NCBI GenBank assembly: GCA_964019155.1
Contig: OZ025239.1
Coordinates: 112,978,020 to 113,042,019, forward strand
Length of the DNA: 64,000 nucleotides
Direction of reading: 5' to 3'
From: Osedax fenrisi
Lineage: Eukaryota > Annelida > Polychaeta > Sabellida > Siboglinidae
Both the position numbers and the translations under genes were made by a program. Under the pieces are notes generated by a model. The model was not told the origin of the DNA. It was given only the letters and a program-made list of their open reading frames with translations, and searched no databases. The first letter of the stretch is position 1; every line of letters starts with the position of its first letter. Below are positions 43,166 to 61,100 of this stretch, one piece after another.

Positions 43166-46100
43166 AGTGCGTTATCGATTTATATTATATCTCGATTTAT
43201 TTTATATTTAGTTTATTTTATATCTATAATTATTTTATATGCAGATTTATTTTGTATTTAGTTTATTTTATATCTAGATTTATTTATTTGACATCTATAT
43301 TTATTTTGTATTTAGTTTATTTTATATGCAGATTTATTTCATTGATAGATTTATTTCACATATAGATTTAATTTAAATCTAGATTTATTTTACATCTAGA
43401 TTTATTTTGTATTTAGTTTATTTTATATCTTGATTTATTTCATATCTAGATTTATTTCATATCTAGATTTAATTTATATCTATATTTATTTTATATCTTG
43501 ATTTATTTCATTGATAGATTTATTTCATTGATAGATTTATTTCATATATTGATTTAATTTACATCTATATTTATTTTATATTTAGTTTATTTTGTATTTA
43601 GTTTATTTTATATCTTGATTTATTTCATTGATAGATTTATTTCATATATTGATTTAATTTACATCTAGATGTATTTTATATATAGATTTATTTTGTATTT
43701 AGTTTATTTTATATCTTGATTTATTTCATATCTAGATTTATTTCATATCTATATTTAATTTATATCTAGATTTATTTTATATCTAGATTTATTTTGTATT
43801 TAGTTTATTTTATATCTTGATTTATTTCATATATTGATTTAATTTACATCTAGATTTATTTTATATATAGATTTATTTTGTATTTAGTTTATTTTATATC
43901 TTGATTTATTTCATATCTAGATTTAATTTATATCTATATTTATTTTATATTTAGTTTATTTTATATCTTGATTTATTTCATTGATAGATTTATTTCATAT
44001 ATTGATTTAATTTACATCTAGATTTATTTTATATATAGATTTATTTTGTATTTAGTTTATTTTATATCTTGATTTATTTCATATCTAGATTTATTTTATA
44101 TCTAGATTTTTTTTGTATATAGATTTATTTTACATCTAGATTTAATTTATATCTAGTTTTATTTTATATCTAGATTTATTTGACAACTATATTTATTTGA
44201 TATCTAGATGTATTTTATATTTAGTTTATTTGATATCTATATTTATTTCATATCTAGATTTATTTCATATCTATATTTATTTTATATCTTGATTTATTTC
44301 ATTGATAGATTTATTTCATATATTGATTTAATTTACATCTATATTTATTTTATATTTAGTTTATTTTATATCTTGATTTATTTCATTGATAGATTTATTT
44401 CATATATTGATTTAATTTACATCTAGATTTATTTTATATATAGATTTATTTTGTATTTAGTTTATTTTATATCTTGATTTATTTCATATCTAGATTTAAT
44501 TTATATCTATATTTATTTTATATTTAGTTTATTTTATATCTTGATTTATTTCATTGATAGATTTATTTCATATATTGATTTAATTTACATCTAGATTTAT
44601 TTTATATATAGATTTATTTTGTATTTAGTTTATTTTATATCTTGATTTATTTCATATCTAGATTTAATTTATATCTATATTTATTTTATATTTAGTTTAT
44701 TTTATATCTTGATTTATTTCATTGATAGATTTATTTCATATATTGATTTAATTTACATCTAGATTTATTTTATATATAGATTTATTTTGTATTTAGTTTA
44801 TTTTATATCTTGATTTATTTCATATCTAGATTTATTTTATATCTAGATTTTTTTTGTATATAGATTTATTTTACATCTAGATTTAATTTATATCTAGTTT
44901 TATTTTATATCTAGATTTATTTGACAACTATATTTATTTGATATCTAGATGTATTTTATATTTAGTTTATTTGATATCTATATTTATTTCATATCTAGAT
45001 TTATTTCATATCTATATTTATTTTATATCTTGATTTATTTCATTGATAGATTTATTTCATATATTGATTTAATTTACATCTATATTTATTTTATATTTAG
45101 TTTATTTTATATCTTGATTTATTTCATTGATAGATTTATTTCATATATTGATTTAATTTACATCTAGATTTATTTTATATATAGATTTATTTTGTATTTA
45201 GTTTATTTTATATCTTGATTTATTTCATATCTAGATTTAATTTATATCTATATTTATTTTATATTTAGTTTATTTTATATCTTGATTTATTTCATTGATA
45301 GATTTATTTCATATATTGATTTAATTTACATCTAGATTTATTTTATATATAGATTTATTTTGTATTTAGTTTATTTTATATCTTGATTTATTTCATATCT
45401 AGATTTATTTCATATCTATATTTAATTTATATCTAGATTTATTTTATATCTAGATGTATTTTGTATTTAGTTTATTTGATATCTAGATTTAATTTATATC
45501 TAGATTTATTTTATATCTAGATTTTTTTTGTATATAGATTTATTTTACATCTAGATTTAATTTATATCTAGTTTTATTTTATATCTAGATTTATTTGACA
45601 ACTATATTTATTTGATATCTAGATGTATTTTATATTTAGTTTATTTGATATCTATATTTATTTGATATCTAGATTTATTTGACATCTATATTTATTTGAT
45701 ATCTAGATTTAATTTATATCTAGATTTATTTTATATCTTGATTTATTTAATATCTATATTTATTTTATATCTAGATTTAATTTGTATTTAGTTTATTTTA
45801 TATCTAGATTTATTTCATTGATAGATTTATTTCATATATAGATTTAATTTAAATCTAGATTTATTCTATATATAGATTTATTTTGTATTTAGTTTATTTT
45901 ATATCTTGATTTATTTTATATCTAGATTTATTTTATGTATAGATTTAAATTGTATTTAGTTTATTTTATATCTAGATTTCATTGATAGATTTATTTCATA
46001 TATAGATTTAATTTACATCTAGATTTATTCTATATATAGATTTATTTTATATTTAGTTTATTTTATATCTTGTTTTATTTCATATATAGATTTAATTTAC

Positions 46101-49100
46101 ATTTAGATTTATTCTATATATAGGTTTATTTTGTATTTAGATTTATTTCATATCTAGATTTATTTTATATCTAGATTTATTTTATATCTAGATTTATTTT
46201 GTATTTAGTTTATTTTATATCTAGATTTATTTCATATATAGATTTAATTTACATTTAGATTTATTCTATATATAGATTTATTTTGTATTTAGATTTATTT
46301 CATATCTAGATTTATTTTATATCTAGATTTATTTTATATCTAGATTTATTTTGTATTTAGTTTATTTTATATCTAGATTTATTTAACATCTATATTTATT
46401 TTATATATAGATTTATTTTGTATTTAGTTTATTTTATATCTTGATTTATTTTATATCTAGATTTATTTTATATATAGATTGATTTTGTATTTAGTTTATT
46501 TTATATCTTGATTTATTTCATTGATAGATTTATTTCATATATAGATTTAATTTACATCTAGATTTATTCTATATATAGATTTATTTTGTATTTAGTTTAT
46601 TTTATATCTTGATTTATTTTATATCTAGATTTATTTGATATCTATATTTATTTTATATCTAGATTTATTTGACATCTATATTTATTTTATATCTAGATGT
46701 ATTTTGTATTTAGTTTATTTGATATATATATTTATTTTATATCTAGATTTATTTTATATCTAGATGTATTTTGTATTTAGTTTATTTTATATCTTGATTT
46801 ATTTAATATATTGATTTAATTTACATCTAGATTTATTTTATATATATTTTATTTGATATCTAGATGTATTTGTATTTAGTTTATTTGATATCTAGATTTA
46901 TTTTATATCTAGATTTTTTTTGTATATAGATTTATTTTACATCTAGATTTAATTTATATCTAGTTTTATTTTATATCTAGATTTATTTGACAACTATATT
47001 TATTTGATATCTAGATGTATTTTATATTTAGTTTATTTGATATCTATATTTATTTGATATCTAGATTTATTTGACATCTATATTTATTTGATATCTAGAT
47101 TTAATTTATATCTAGATTTATTTTATATCTTGATTTATTTAATATCTATATTTATTTTATATCTAGATTTAATTTGTATTTAGTTTATTTTATATCTAGA
47201 TTTATTTCATTGATAGATTTATTTCATATATAGATTTAATTTAAATCTAGATTTATTCTATATATAGATTTATTTTGTATTTAGTTTATTTTATATCTTG
47301 ATTTATTTTATATCTAGATTTATTTTATGTATAGATTTAAATTGTATTTAGTTTATTTTATATCTAGATTTCATTGATAGATTTATTTCATATATAGATT
47401 TAATTTACATCTAGATTTATTCTATATATAGATTTATTTTATATTTAGTTTATTTTATATCTTGTTTTATTTCATATATAGATTTAATTTACATTTAGAT
47501 TTATTCTATATATAGGTTTATTTTGTATTTAGATTTATTTCATATCTAGATTTATTTTATATCTAGATTTATTTTATATCTAGATTTATTTTGTATTTAG
47601 TTTATTTTATATCTAGATTTATTTCATATATAGATTTAATTTACATTTAGATTTATTCTATATATAGATTTATTTTGTATTTAGATTTATTTCATATCTA
47701 GATTTATTTCATATCTAGATTTATTTTATATCTAGATTTATTTTATATCTAGATTTATTTTGTATTTAGTTTATTTTATATCTAGATTTATTTAACATCT
47801 ATATTTATTTTATATATAGATTTATTTTGTATTTAGTTTATTTTATATCTTGATTTATTTTATATCTAGATTTATTTTATATATAGATTGATTTTGTATT
47901 TAGTTTATTTTATATCTTGATTTATTTCATTGATAGATTTATTTCATATATAGATTTAATTTACATCTAGATTTATTCTATATATAGATTTATTTTGTAT
48001 TTAGTTTATTTTATATCTTGATTTATTTTATATCTAGATTTATTTGATATCTATATTTATTTTATATCTAGATTTATTTGACATCTATATTTATTTTATA
48101 TCTAGATGTATTTTGTATTTAGTTTATTTGATATATATATTTATTTTATATCTAGATTTATTTTATATCTAGATGTATTTTGTATTTAGTTTATTTTATA
48201 TCTTGATTTATTTAATATATTGATTTAATTTACATCTAGATTTATTTTATATATATTTTATTTGATATCTAGATGTATTTTGTATTTAGTTTATTTGATA
48301 TCTAGATTTATTTTATATCTAGATTTTTTTTGTATATAGATTTATTTTACATCTAGATTTAATTTATATCTAGTTTTATTTTATATCTAGATTTATTTGA
48401 CAACTATATTTATTTGATATCTAGATGTATTTTATATTTAGTTTATTTGATATCTATATTTATTTGATATCTAGATTTATTTGACATCTATATTTATTTG
48501 ATATCTAGATTTAATTTATATCTAGATTTATTTTATATCTTGATTTATTTAATATCTATATTTATTTTATATCTAGATTTAATTTGTATTTAGTTTATTT
48601 TATATCTAGATTTATTTCATTGATAGATTTATTTCATATATAGATTTAATTTAAATCTAGATTTATTCTATATATAGATTTATTTTGTATTTAGTTTATT
48701 TTATATCTTGATTTATTTTATATCTAGATTTATTTTATGTATAGATTTAAATTGTATTTAGTTTATTTTATATCTAGATTTCATTGATAGATTTATTTCA
48801 TATATAGATTTAATTTACATCTAGATTTATTCTATATATAGATTTATTTTATATTTAGTTTATTTTATATCTTGTTTTATTTCATATATAGATTTAATTT
48901 ACATTTAGATTTATTCTATATATAGGTTTATTTTGTATTTAGATTTATTTCATATCTAGATTTATTTTATATCTAGATTTATTTTATATCTAGATTTATT
49001 TTGTATTTAGTTTATTTTATATCTAGATTTATTTCATATATAGATTTAATTTACATTTAGATTTATTTTATATCTAGATTTATTTTATATCTAGATTTAT

Positions 49101-52100
49101 TTTGTATTTAGTTTATTTTATATCTAGATTTATTTAACATCTATATTTATTTTATATATAGATTTATTTTGTATTTAGTTTATTTTATATCTTGATTTAT
49201 TTTATATCTAGATTTATTTTATATATAGATTGATTTTGTATTTAGTTTATTTTATATCTTGATTTATTTCATTGATAGATTTATTTCATATATAGATTTA
49301 ATTTACATCTAGATTTATTCTATATATAGATTTATTTTGTATTTAGTTTATTTTATATCTTGATTTATTTTATATCTAGATTTATTTGATATCTATATTT
49401 ATTTTATATCTAGATTTATTTGACATCTATATTTATTTTATATCTAGATGTATTTTGTATTTAGTTTATTTGATATATATATTTATTTTATATCTAGATT
49501 TATTTTATATCTAGATGTATTTTGTATTTAGTTTATTTTATATCTTGATTTATTTAATATATTGATTTAATTTACATCTAGATTTATTTTATATATATTT
49601 TATTTGATATCTAGATGTATTTTGTATTTAGTTTATTTGATATCTAGATTTATTTTATATCTAGATTTTTTTTGTATATAGATTTATTTTACATCTAGAT
49701 TTAATTTATATCTAGTTTTATTTTATATCTAGATTTATTTGACAACTATATTTATTTGATATCTAGATGTATTTTATATTTAGTTTATTTGATATCTATA
49801 TTTATTTGATATCTAGATTTATTTGACATCTATATTTATTTGATATCTAGATTTAATTTATATCTAGATTTATTTTATATCTTGATTTATTTAATATCTA
49901 TATTTATTTTATATCTAGATTTAATTTGTATTTAGTTTATTTTATATCTAGATTTATTTCATTGATAGATTTATTTCATATATAGATTTAATTTAAATCT
50001 AGATTTATTCTATATATAGATTTATTTTGTATTTAGTTTATTTTATATCTTGATTTATTTTATATCTAGATTTATTTTATGTATAGATTTAAATTGTATT
50101 TAGTTTATTTTATATCTAGATTTCATTGATAGATTTATTTCATATATAGATTTAATTTACATCTAGATTTATTCTATATATAGATTTATTTTATATTTAG
50201 TTTATTTTATATCTTGTTTTATTTCATATATAGATTTAATTTACATTTAGATTTATTCTATATATAGGTTTATTTTGTATTTAGATTTATTTCATATCTA
50301 GATTTATTTTATATCTAGATTTATTTTATATCTAGATTTATTTTGTATTTAGTTTATTTTATATCTAGATTTATTTCATATATAGATTTAATTTACATTT
50401 AGATTTATTTTATATCTAGATTTATTTTATATCTAGATTTATTTTGTATTTAGTTTATTTTATATCTAGATTTATTTAACATCTATATTTATTTTATATA
50501 TAGATTTATTTTGTATTTAGTTTATTTTATATCTTGATTTATTTTATATCTAGATTTATTTTATATATAGATTGATTTTGTATTTAGTTTATTTTATATC
50601 TTGATTTATTTCATTGATAGATTTATTTCATATATAGATTTAATTTACATCTAGATTTATTCTATATATAGATTTATTTTGTATTTAGTTTATTTTATAT
50701 CTTGATTTATTTTATATCTAGATTTATTTTATATATAGATTGATTATGTATTTAGTTTATTTTATATCTTGATTTATTTCATTGATAGATTTATTTCATA
50801 TATAGATTTAATTTACATCTATATTTATTCTATATATAGATTTATTTTGTATTTAGTTTATTTTATATCTTGATTTATTTTATATCTAGATTTATTTGAT
50901 ATCTATATTTATTTGATATCTATATTTATTTTATATCTAGATTTATTTGACATCTATATTTATTTTATATCTAGATGTATTTTGTATTTAGTTTATTTGA
51001 TATATATATTTATTTTATATCTAGATTTATTTTATATCTAGATGTATTTTGTATTTAGTTTATTTTATATCTTGATTTATTTCATATATTGATTTAATTT
51101 ACATCTAGATTTATTTTATATATAGATTTATTTTTTATTTAGTTTATTTTATATCTTGATTTATTTCATATCTAGATTTATTTCATATCTATATTTATTT
51201 TATATCTTGATTTATTTCATTGATAGATTTATTTCATATATTGATTTAATTTACATCTATATTTATTTGACATCTATATTTATTTGATATCTAGATTTAA
51301 TTTATATCTAGATTTATTTTATATCTTGATTTATTTAATATCTATATTTATTTTATATCTAGATTTAATTTGTATTTAGTTTATTTTATATCTAGATTTA
51401 TTTCATTGATAGATTTATTTCATATATAGATTTAATTTACATCTAGATTTATTCTATATATAGATTTATTTTGTATTTAGTTTATTTTATATCTTGATTT
51501 ATTTTATATCTAGATTTATTTTATGTATAGATTTAAATTGTATTTAGTTTATTTTATATCTAGATTTCATTGATAGATTTATTTCATATATAGATTTAAT
51601 TTACATCTAGATTTATTCTATATATAGATTTATTTTATATTTAGTTTATTTTATATCTTGTTTTATTTCATATATAGATTTAATTTACATTTAGATTTAT
51701 TCTATATATAGGTTTATTTTGTATTTAGATTTATTTCATATCTAGATTTATTTTATATCTAGATTTATTTTATATCTAGATTTATTTTGTATTTAGTTTA
51801 TTTTATATCTAGATTTATTTCATATATAGATTTAATTTACATTTAGATTTATTCTATATATAGATTTATTTTGTATTTAGATTTATTTCATATCTAGATT
51901 TATTTTATATCTAGATTTATTTTATATGTAGATTTATTTTGTATTTAGTTTATTTTATATCTAGATTTATTTAACATCTATATTTATTTTATATATAGAT
52001 TTATTTTGTATTTAGTTTATTTTATATCTTGATTTATTTTATATCTAGATTTATTTTATATATAGATTGATTTTGTATTTAGTTTATTTTATATCTTGAT

Positions 52101-55100
52101 TTATTTCATTGATAGATTTATTTCATATATAGATTTAATTTACATCTAGATTTATTCTATATATAGATTTATTTTGTATTTAGTTTATTTTATATCTTGA
52201 TTTATTTTATATCTAGATTTATTTGATATCTATATTTATTTTATATCTAGATTTATTTGACATCTATATTTATTTTATATCTAGATGTATTTTGTATTTA
52301 GTTTATTTGATATATATATTTATTTTATATCTAGATTTATTTTATATATAGATGTATTTTGTATTTAGTTTATTTTATATCTTGATTTATTTAATATATT
52401 GATTTAATTTATATCTAGATTTATTTTATATATAGTTTATTTGATATCTAGATGTATTTTGTATTTAGTTTATTTGATATCTAGATTTATTTTATATCTA
52501 GATTTTTTTTGTATATAGATTTATTTTACATCTAGATTTAATTTATATCTAGTTTTATTTTATATCTAGATTTATTTGACAACTATATTTATTTGATATC
52601 TAGATGTATTTTATATTTAGTTTATTTGATATCTATATTTATTTGATATCTAGATTTATTTGACATCTATATTTATTTGATATCTAGATTTAATTTATAT
52701 AGATTTATTTCATATATAGATTTAATTTACATCTAGATTTATTCTATATATAGATTTATTTTGTATTTAGTTTATTTTATATCTTGATTTATTTTATATC
52801 TAGATTTATTTTATGTATAGATTTAAATTGTATTTAGTTTATTTTATATCTAGATTTCATTGATAGATTTATTTCATATATAGATTTAATTTACATCTAG
52901 ATTTATTCTATATATAGATTTATTTTATATTTAGTTTATTTTATATCTTGTTTTATTTCATATATAGATTTAATTTACATTTAGATTTATTCTATATATA
53001 GGTTTATTTTGTATTTAGATTTATTTCATATCTAGATTTATTTTATATCTAGATTTATTTAATATATAGATTTAATTTACATTTAGATTTATTCTATATA
53101 TATATTTATTTTGTATTTAGATTTATTTCATATCTAGATTTATTTTATATCTAGATTTATTTTATATCTAGATTTATTTTGTATTTAGTTTATTTTATAT
53201 CTAGATTTATTTAACATCTATATTTATTTTATATATAGATTTATTTTGTATTTAGTTTATTTTATATCTTGATTTATTTTATATCTAGATTTATTTTATA
53301 TATAGATTGATTTTGTATTTAGTTTATTTTATATCTTGATTTATTTCATTGATAGATTTATTTCATATCTAGATTTATTTTATATCTAGATTTATTTTAT
53401 ATTTAGTTTATTTTATATCTAGATTTATTTCATATATAGATTTAATTTACATTTAGATTTATTTTATATCTAGATTTATTTTATATCTAGATTTATTTTG
53501 TATTTAGTTTATTTTATATCTAGATTTATTTAACATCTATATTTATTTTATATATAGATTTATTTTGTATTTAGTTTATTTTATATCTTGATTTATTTTA
53601 TATCTAGATTTATTTTATATATAGATTGATTTTGTATTTAGTTTATTTTATATCTTGATTTATTTCATTGATAGATTTATTTCATATATAGATTTAATTT
53701 ACATCTAGATTTATTCTATATATAGATTTATTTTGTATTTAGTTTATTTTATATCTTGATTTATTTTATATCTAGATTTATTTGATATCTATATTTATTT
53801 TATATCTAGATTTATTTGACATCTATATTTATTTTATATCTAGGTGTATTTTGTATTTAGTTTATTTGATATATATATTTATTTTATATCTAGATTTATT
53901 TTATATCTAGATGTATTTTGTATTTAGTTTATTTTATATCTTGATTTATTTAATATATTGATTTAATTTACATCTAGATTTATTTTATATATATTTTATT
54001 TGATATCTAGATGTATTTTGTATTTAGTTTATTTGATATCTAGATTTATTTTATATCTAGATTTTTTTTGTATATAGATTTATTTTACATCTAGATTTAA
54101 TTTATATCTAGTTTTATTTTATATCTAGATTTATTTGACAACTATATTTATTTGATATCTAGATGTATTTTATATTTAGTTTATTTGATATCTATATTTA
54201 TTTGATATCTAGATTTATTTGACATCTATATTTATTTGATATCTAGATTTAATTTATATCTAGATTTATTTTATATCTTGATTTATTTAATATCTATATT
54301 TATTTTATATCTAGATTTAATTTGTATTTAGTTTATTTTATATCTAGATTTATTTCATTGATAGATTTATTTCATATATAGATTTAATTTAAATCTAGAT
54401 TTATTCTATATATAGATTTATTTTGTATTTAGTTTATTTTATATCTTGATTTATTTTATATCTAGATTTATTTTATGTATAGATTTAAATTGTATTTAGT
54501 TTATTTTATATCTAGATTTCATTGATAGATTTATTTCATATATAGATTTATTTTATATTTAGTTTATTTTATATCTTGTTTTATTTCATATATAGATTTA
54601 ATTTACATTTAGATTTATTCTATATATAGGTTTATTTTGTATTTAGATTTATTTCATATCTAGATTTATTTTATATCTAGATTTATTTGATATCTAGATG
54701 TATTTTGTATTTAGTTTATTTGATATCTAGATTTATTTTATATCTAGATTTTTTTTGTATATAGATTTATTTTACATCTAGATTTAATTTATATCTAGTT
54801 TTATTTTATATCTATATTTATTTGATATCTAGATTTAATTTATATCTAGATTTATTTTATATCTTGATTTATTTAATATCTATATTTATTTTATATCTAG
54901 ATTTAATTTGTATTTAGTTTATTTTATATCTAGATTTATTTCATTGATAGATTTATTTCATATATAGATTTAATTTAAATCTAGATTTATTCTATATATA
55001 GATTTATTTTGTATTTAGTTTATTTTATATCTTGATTTATTTTATATCTAGATTTATTTTATGTATAGATTTAAATTGTATTTAGTTTATTTTATATCTA

Positions 55101-58100
55101 GATTTCATTGATAGATTTATTTCATATATAGATTTAATTTACATCTAGATTTATTCTATATATAGATTTATTTTATATTTAGTTTATTTTATATCTTGTT
55201 TTATTTCATATATAGATTTAATTTACATTTAGATTTATTCTATATATAGGTTTATTTTGTATTTAGATTTATTTCATATCTAGATTTATTTTATATCTAG
55301 ATTTATTTTGTATTTAGTTTATTTTATATCTAGATTTATTTCATATATAGATTTAATTTACATTTAGATTTATTTTATATCTAGATTTATTTTATATCTA
55401 GATTTATTTTGTATTTAGTTTATTTTATATCTAGATTTATTTAACATCTATATTTATTTTATATATAGATTTATTTTGTATTTAGTTTATTTTATATCTT
55501 GATTTATTTTATATCTAGATTTATTTTATATATAGATTGATTTTGTATTTAGTTTATTTTATATCTTGATTTATTTCATTGATAGATTTATTTCATATAT
55601 AGATTTAATTTACATCTAGATTTATTCTATATATAGATTTATTTTGTATTTAGTTTATTTTATATCTTGATTTATTTTATATCTAGATTTATTTTATATA
55701 TAGATTGATTATGTATTTAGTTTATTTTATATCTTGATTTATTTCATTGATAGATTTATTTCATATATAGATTTAATTTACATCTATATTTATTCTATAT
55801 ATAGATTTATTTTGTATTTAGTTTATTTTATATCTTGATTTATTTTATATCTAGATTTATTTGATATCTATATTTATTTGATATCTATATTTATTTTATA
55901 TCTAGATTTATTTGACATCTATATTTATTTTATATCTAGATGTATTTTGTATTTAGTTTATTTGATATATATATTTATTTTATATCTAGATTTATTTTAT
56001 ATCTAGATGTATTTTGTATTTAGTTTATTTTATATCTTGATTTATTTCATATATTGATTTAATTTACATCTAGATTTATTTTATATATAGATTTATTTTG
56101 TATTTAGTTTATTTTATATCTTGATTTATTTCATATCTAGATTTATTTCATATCTATATTTATTTTATATCTTGATTTATTTCATTGATAGATTTATTTC
56201 ATATATTGATTTAATTTACATCTATATTTATTTGACATCTATATTTATTTGATATCTAGATTTAATTTATATCTAGATTTATTTTATATATAGATTTATT
56301 TTGTATTTAGTTTATTTTATATCTTGATTTATTTTATATCTAGATTTATTTTATATATAGATTGATTTTGTATTTAGTTTATTTTATATCTTGATTTATT
56401 TCATTGATAGATTTATTTCATATATAGATTTAATTTACATCTAGATTTATTCTATATATAGATTTATTTTGTATTTAGTTTATTTTATATCTTGATTTAT
56501 TTTATATCTAGATTTATTTGATATCTATATTTATTTTATATCTAGATTTATTTGACATCTATATTTATTTTATATCTAGATGTATTTTGTATTTAGTTTA
56601 TTTGATATATATATTTATTTTATATCTAGATTTATTTTATATATAGATGTATTTTGTATTTAGTTTATTTTATATCTTGATTTATTTAATATATTGATTT
56701 AATTTACATCTAGATTTATTTTATATATAGTTTATTTGATATCTAGATGTATTTTGTATTTAGTTTATTTGATATCTAGATTTATTTTATATCTAGATTT
56801 TTTTTGTATATAGATTTATTTTACATCTAGATTTAATTTATATCTAGTTTTATTTTATATCTAGATTTATTTGACAACTATATTTATTTGATATCTAGAT
56901 GTATTTTATATTTAGTTTATTTGATATCTATATTTATTTGATATCTAGATTTATTTGACATCTATATTTATTTGATATCTAGATTTAATTTATATAGATT
57001 TATTTCATATATAGATTTAATTTACATCTAGATTTATTCTATATATAGATTTATTTTGTATTTAGTTTATTTTATATCTTGATTTATTTTATATCTAGAT
57101 TTATTTTATGTATAGATTTAAATTGTATTTAGTTTATTTTATATCTAGATTTCATTGATAGATTTATTTCATATATAGATTTATTTTATATTTAGTTTAT
57201 TTTATATCTTGTTTTATTTCATATATAGATTTAATTTACATTTAGATTTATTCTATATATAGGTTTATTTTGTATTTAGATTTATTTCATATCTAGATTT
57301 ATTTTATATCTAGATTTATTTTATATCTAGATTTATTTTGTATTTAGTTTATTTTATATCTAGATTTATTTCATATATAGATTTAATTTACATTTAGATT
57401 TATTCTATATATAGATTTATTTTGTATTTAGATTTATTTCATATCTAGATTTATTTTATATCTAGATTTATTTTATATCTAGATTTATTTTGTATTTAGT
57501 TTATTTTATATCTAGATTTATTTAACATCTATATTTATTTTATATATAGATTTATTTTGTATTTAGTTTATTTTATATCTTGATTTATTTTATATCTAGA
57601 TTTATTTTATATATAGATTGATTTTGTATTTAGTTTATTTTATATCTTGATTTATTTCATTGATAGATTTATTTCATATATAGATTTAATTTACATCTAG
57701 ATTTATTCTATATATAGATTTATTTTGTATTTAGTTTATTTTATATCTTGATTTATTTCATATATAGATTTAATTTACATTTAGATTTATTCTATATATA
57801 GATTTATTTTGTATTTAGATTTATTTCATATCTAGATTTATTTTATATCTAGATTTATTTTATATCTAGATTTATTTTGTATTTAGTTTATTTTATATCT
57901 AGATTTATTTAACATCTATATTTATTTTATATATAGATTTATTTTGTATTTAGTTTATTTTATATCTTGATTTATTTTATATCTAGATTTATTTTATATA
58001 TAGATTGATTATGTATTTAGTTTATTTTATATCTTGATTTATTTCATTGATAGATTTATTTCATATCTATATTTAATTTATATCTAGATTTATTTTATAT

Positions 58101-61100
58101 ATAGATTTATTTTGTATTTAGTTTATTTTATATCTTGATTTATTTCATATCTAGATTTAATTTATATCTATATTTATTTTATATTTAGTTTATTTTATAT
58201 CTTGATTTATTTCATTGATAGATTTATTTCATATATTGATTTAATTTACATCTAGATTTATTTTATATATAGATTTATTTTGTATTTAGTTTATTTTATA
58301 TCTTGATTTATTTCATATCTAGATTTATTTCATATCTATATTTAATTTATATCTAGATTTATTTTATATCTAGATGTATTTTGTATTTAGTTTATTTGAT
58401 ATCTAGATTTAATTTATATCTAGATTTATTTTATATCTAGATTTTTTTTGTATATAGATTTATTTTACATCTAGATTTAATTTATATCTAGTTTATTTTA
58501 TATCTAGATTTATTTGACAACTATATTTATTTGATATCTAGATGTATTTTATATTTAGTTTATTTGATATCTATATTTATTTCATATCTAGATTTATTTC
58601 ATATCTATATTTATTTTATATCTTGATTTATTTCATTGATAGATTTATTTCATATATTGATTTAATTTACATCTATATTTATTTTATATTTAGTTTATTT
58701 TATATCTTGATTTATTTCATTGATAGATTTATTTCATATATTGATTTAATTTACATCTAGATTTATTTTATATATAGATTTATTTTGTATTTAGTTTATT
58801 TTATATCTTGATTTATTTCATATATAGATTTAATTTATATCTATATTTATTTTATATTTAGTTTATTTTATATCTTGATTTATTTCATTGATAGATTTAT
58901 TTCATATATTGATTTAATTTACATCTAGATTTATTTTATATATAGATTTATTTTGTATTTAGTTTATTTTATATCTTGATTTATTTCATATCTAGATTTA
59001 TTTCATATCTATATTTAATTTATATCTAGATTTATTTTATATCTAGATGTATTTTGTATTTAGTTTATTTGATATCTAGATTTAATTTATATCTAGATTT
59101 ATTTTATATCTAGATTTTTTTTGTATATAGATTTATTTTACATCTAGATTTAATTTATATCTAGTTTTATTTTATATCTAGATTTATTTGACAACTATAT
59201 TTATTTGATATCTAGATGTATTTTATATTTAGTTTATTTGATATCTATATTTATTTGATATCTAGATTTATTTGACATCTATATTTATTTGATATCTAGA
59301 TTTAATTTATATCTAGATTTATTTTATATCTTGATTTATTTAATATCTATATTTATTTTATATCTAGATTTAATTTGTATTTAGTTTATTTTATATCTAG
59401 ATTTATTTCATTGATAGATTTATTTCATATATAGATTTAATTTACATCTAGATTTATTCTATATATAGATTTATTTTGTATTTAGTTTATTTTATATCTT
59501 GATTTATTTTATATCTAGATTTATTTTATGTATATATTTAAATTGTATTTAGTTTATTTTATATCTAGATTTCATTGATAGATTTATTTCATATATAGAT
59601 TTAATTTACATCTAGATTTATTCTATATATAGATTTATTTTATATTTAGTTTATTTTATATCTTGTTTTATTTCATATATAGATTTAATTTACATTTAGA
59701 TTTATTCTATATATAGATTTATTTTGTATTTAGATTTATTTCATATCTAGATTTATTTTATATCTAGATTTATTTTATATCTAGATTTATTTTGTATTTA
59801 GTTTATTTTATATCTAGATTTATTTCATATATAGATTTAATTTACATTTAGATTTATTCTATATATAGATTTATTTTGTATTTAGATTTATTTCATATCT
59901 AGATTTATTTTATATCTAGATTTATTTTATATCTAGATTTATTTTGTATTTAGTTTATTTTATATCTAGATTTATTTAACATCTATATTTATTTTATATA
60001 TAGATTTATTTTGTATTTAGTTTATTTTATATCTTGATTTATTTTATATCTAGATTTATTTTATATATAGATTGATTTTGTATTTAGTTTATTTTATATC
60101 TTGATTTATTTCATTGATAGATTTATTTCATATATAGATTTAATTTACATCTAGATTTATTCTATATATAGATTTATTTTGTATTTAGTTTATTTTATAT
60201 CTTGATTTATTTTATATCTAGATTTATTTGATATCTATATTTATTTTATATCTAGATTTATTTGACATCTATATTTATTTTATATCTAGATGTATTTTGT
60301 ATTTAGTTTATTTGATATATATATTTATTTTATATCTAGATTTATTTTATATCTAGATGTATTTTGTATTTAGTTTATTTTATATCTTGATTTATTTAAT
60401 ATATTGATTTAATTTACATCTAGATTTATTTTATATATAGTTTATTTGATATTTAGATGTATTTTGTATTTAGTTTATTTGATATCTAGATTTATTTTAT
60501 ATCTAGATTTTGTTTGTATATAGATTTATTTTACATCTAGATTTAATTTATATCTAGTTTTATTTTATATCTAGATTTATTTGACAACTATATTTATTTG
60601 ATATCTAGATGTATTTTATATTTAGTTTATTTGATATCTATATTTATTTGATATCTAGATTTATTTGACATCTATATTTATTTGATATCTAGATTTAATT
60701 TATATCTAGATTTATTTTATATCTTGATTTATTTAATATCTATATTTATTTTATATCTAGATTTAATTTGTATTTAGTTTAATTTATATCTAGATTTATT
60801 TTATATCTTGATTTATTTAATATCTATATTTATTTTATATCTAGATTTAATTTGTATTTAGTTTATTTTATATCTAGATTTATTTCATTGATAGATTTAT
60901 TTCATATATAGATTTAATTTACATCTAGATTTATTCTATATATAGATTTATTTTGTATTTAGTTTATTTTATATCTTGATTTATTTTATATCTAGATTTA
61001 TTTTATGTATAGATTTAAATTGTATTTAGTTTATTTTATATCTAGATTTCATTGATAGATTTATTTCATATATAGATTTAATTTACATCTAGATTTATTC

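Noticed and set aside
43147..45167. 72-codon Phe/Ile/Tyr-rich frames in the satellite (also 58542-58760)
   Set aside because: A 17-bp unit read across frames gives hydrophobic low-complexity peptides. Their recurrence reflects satellite block copying, not genes.
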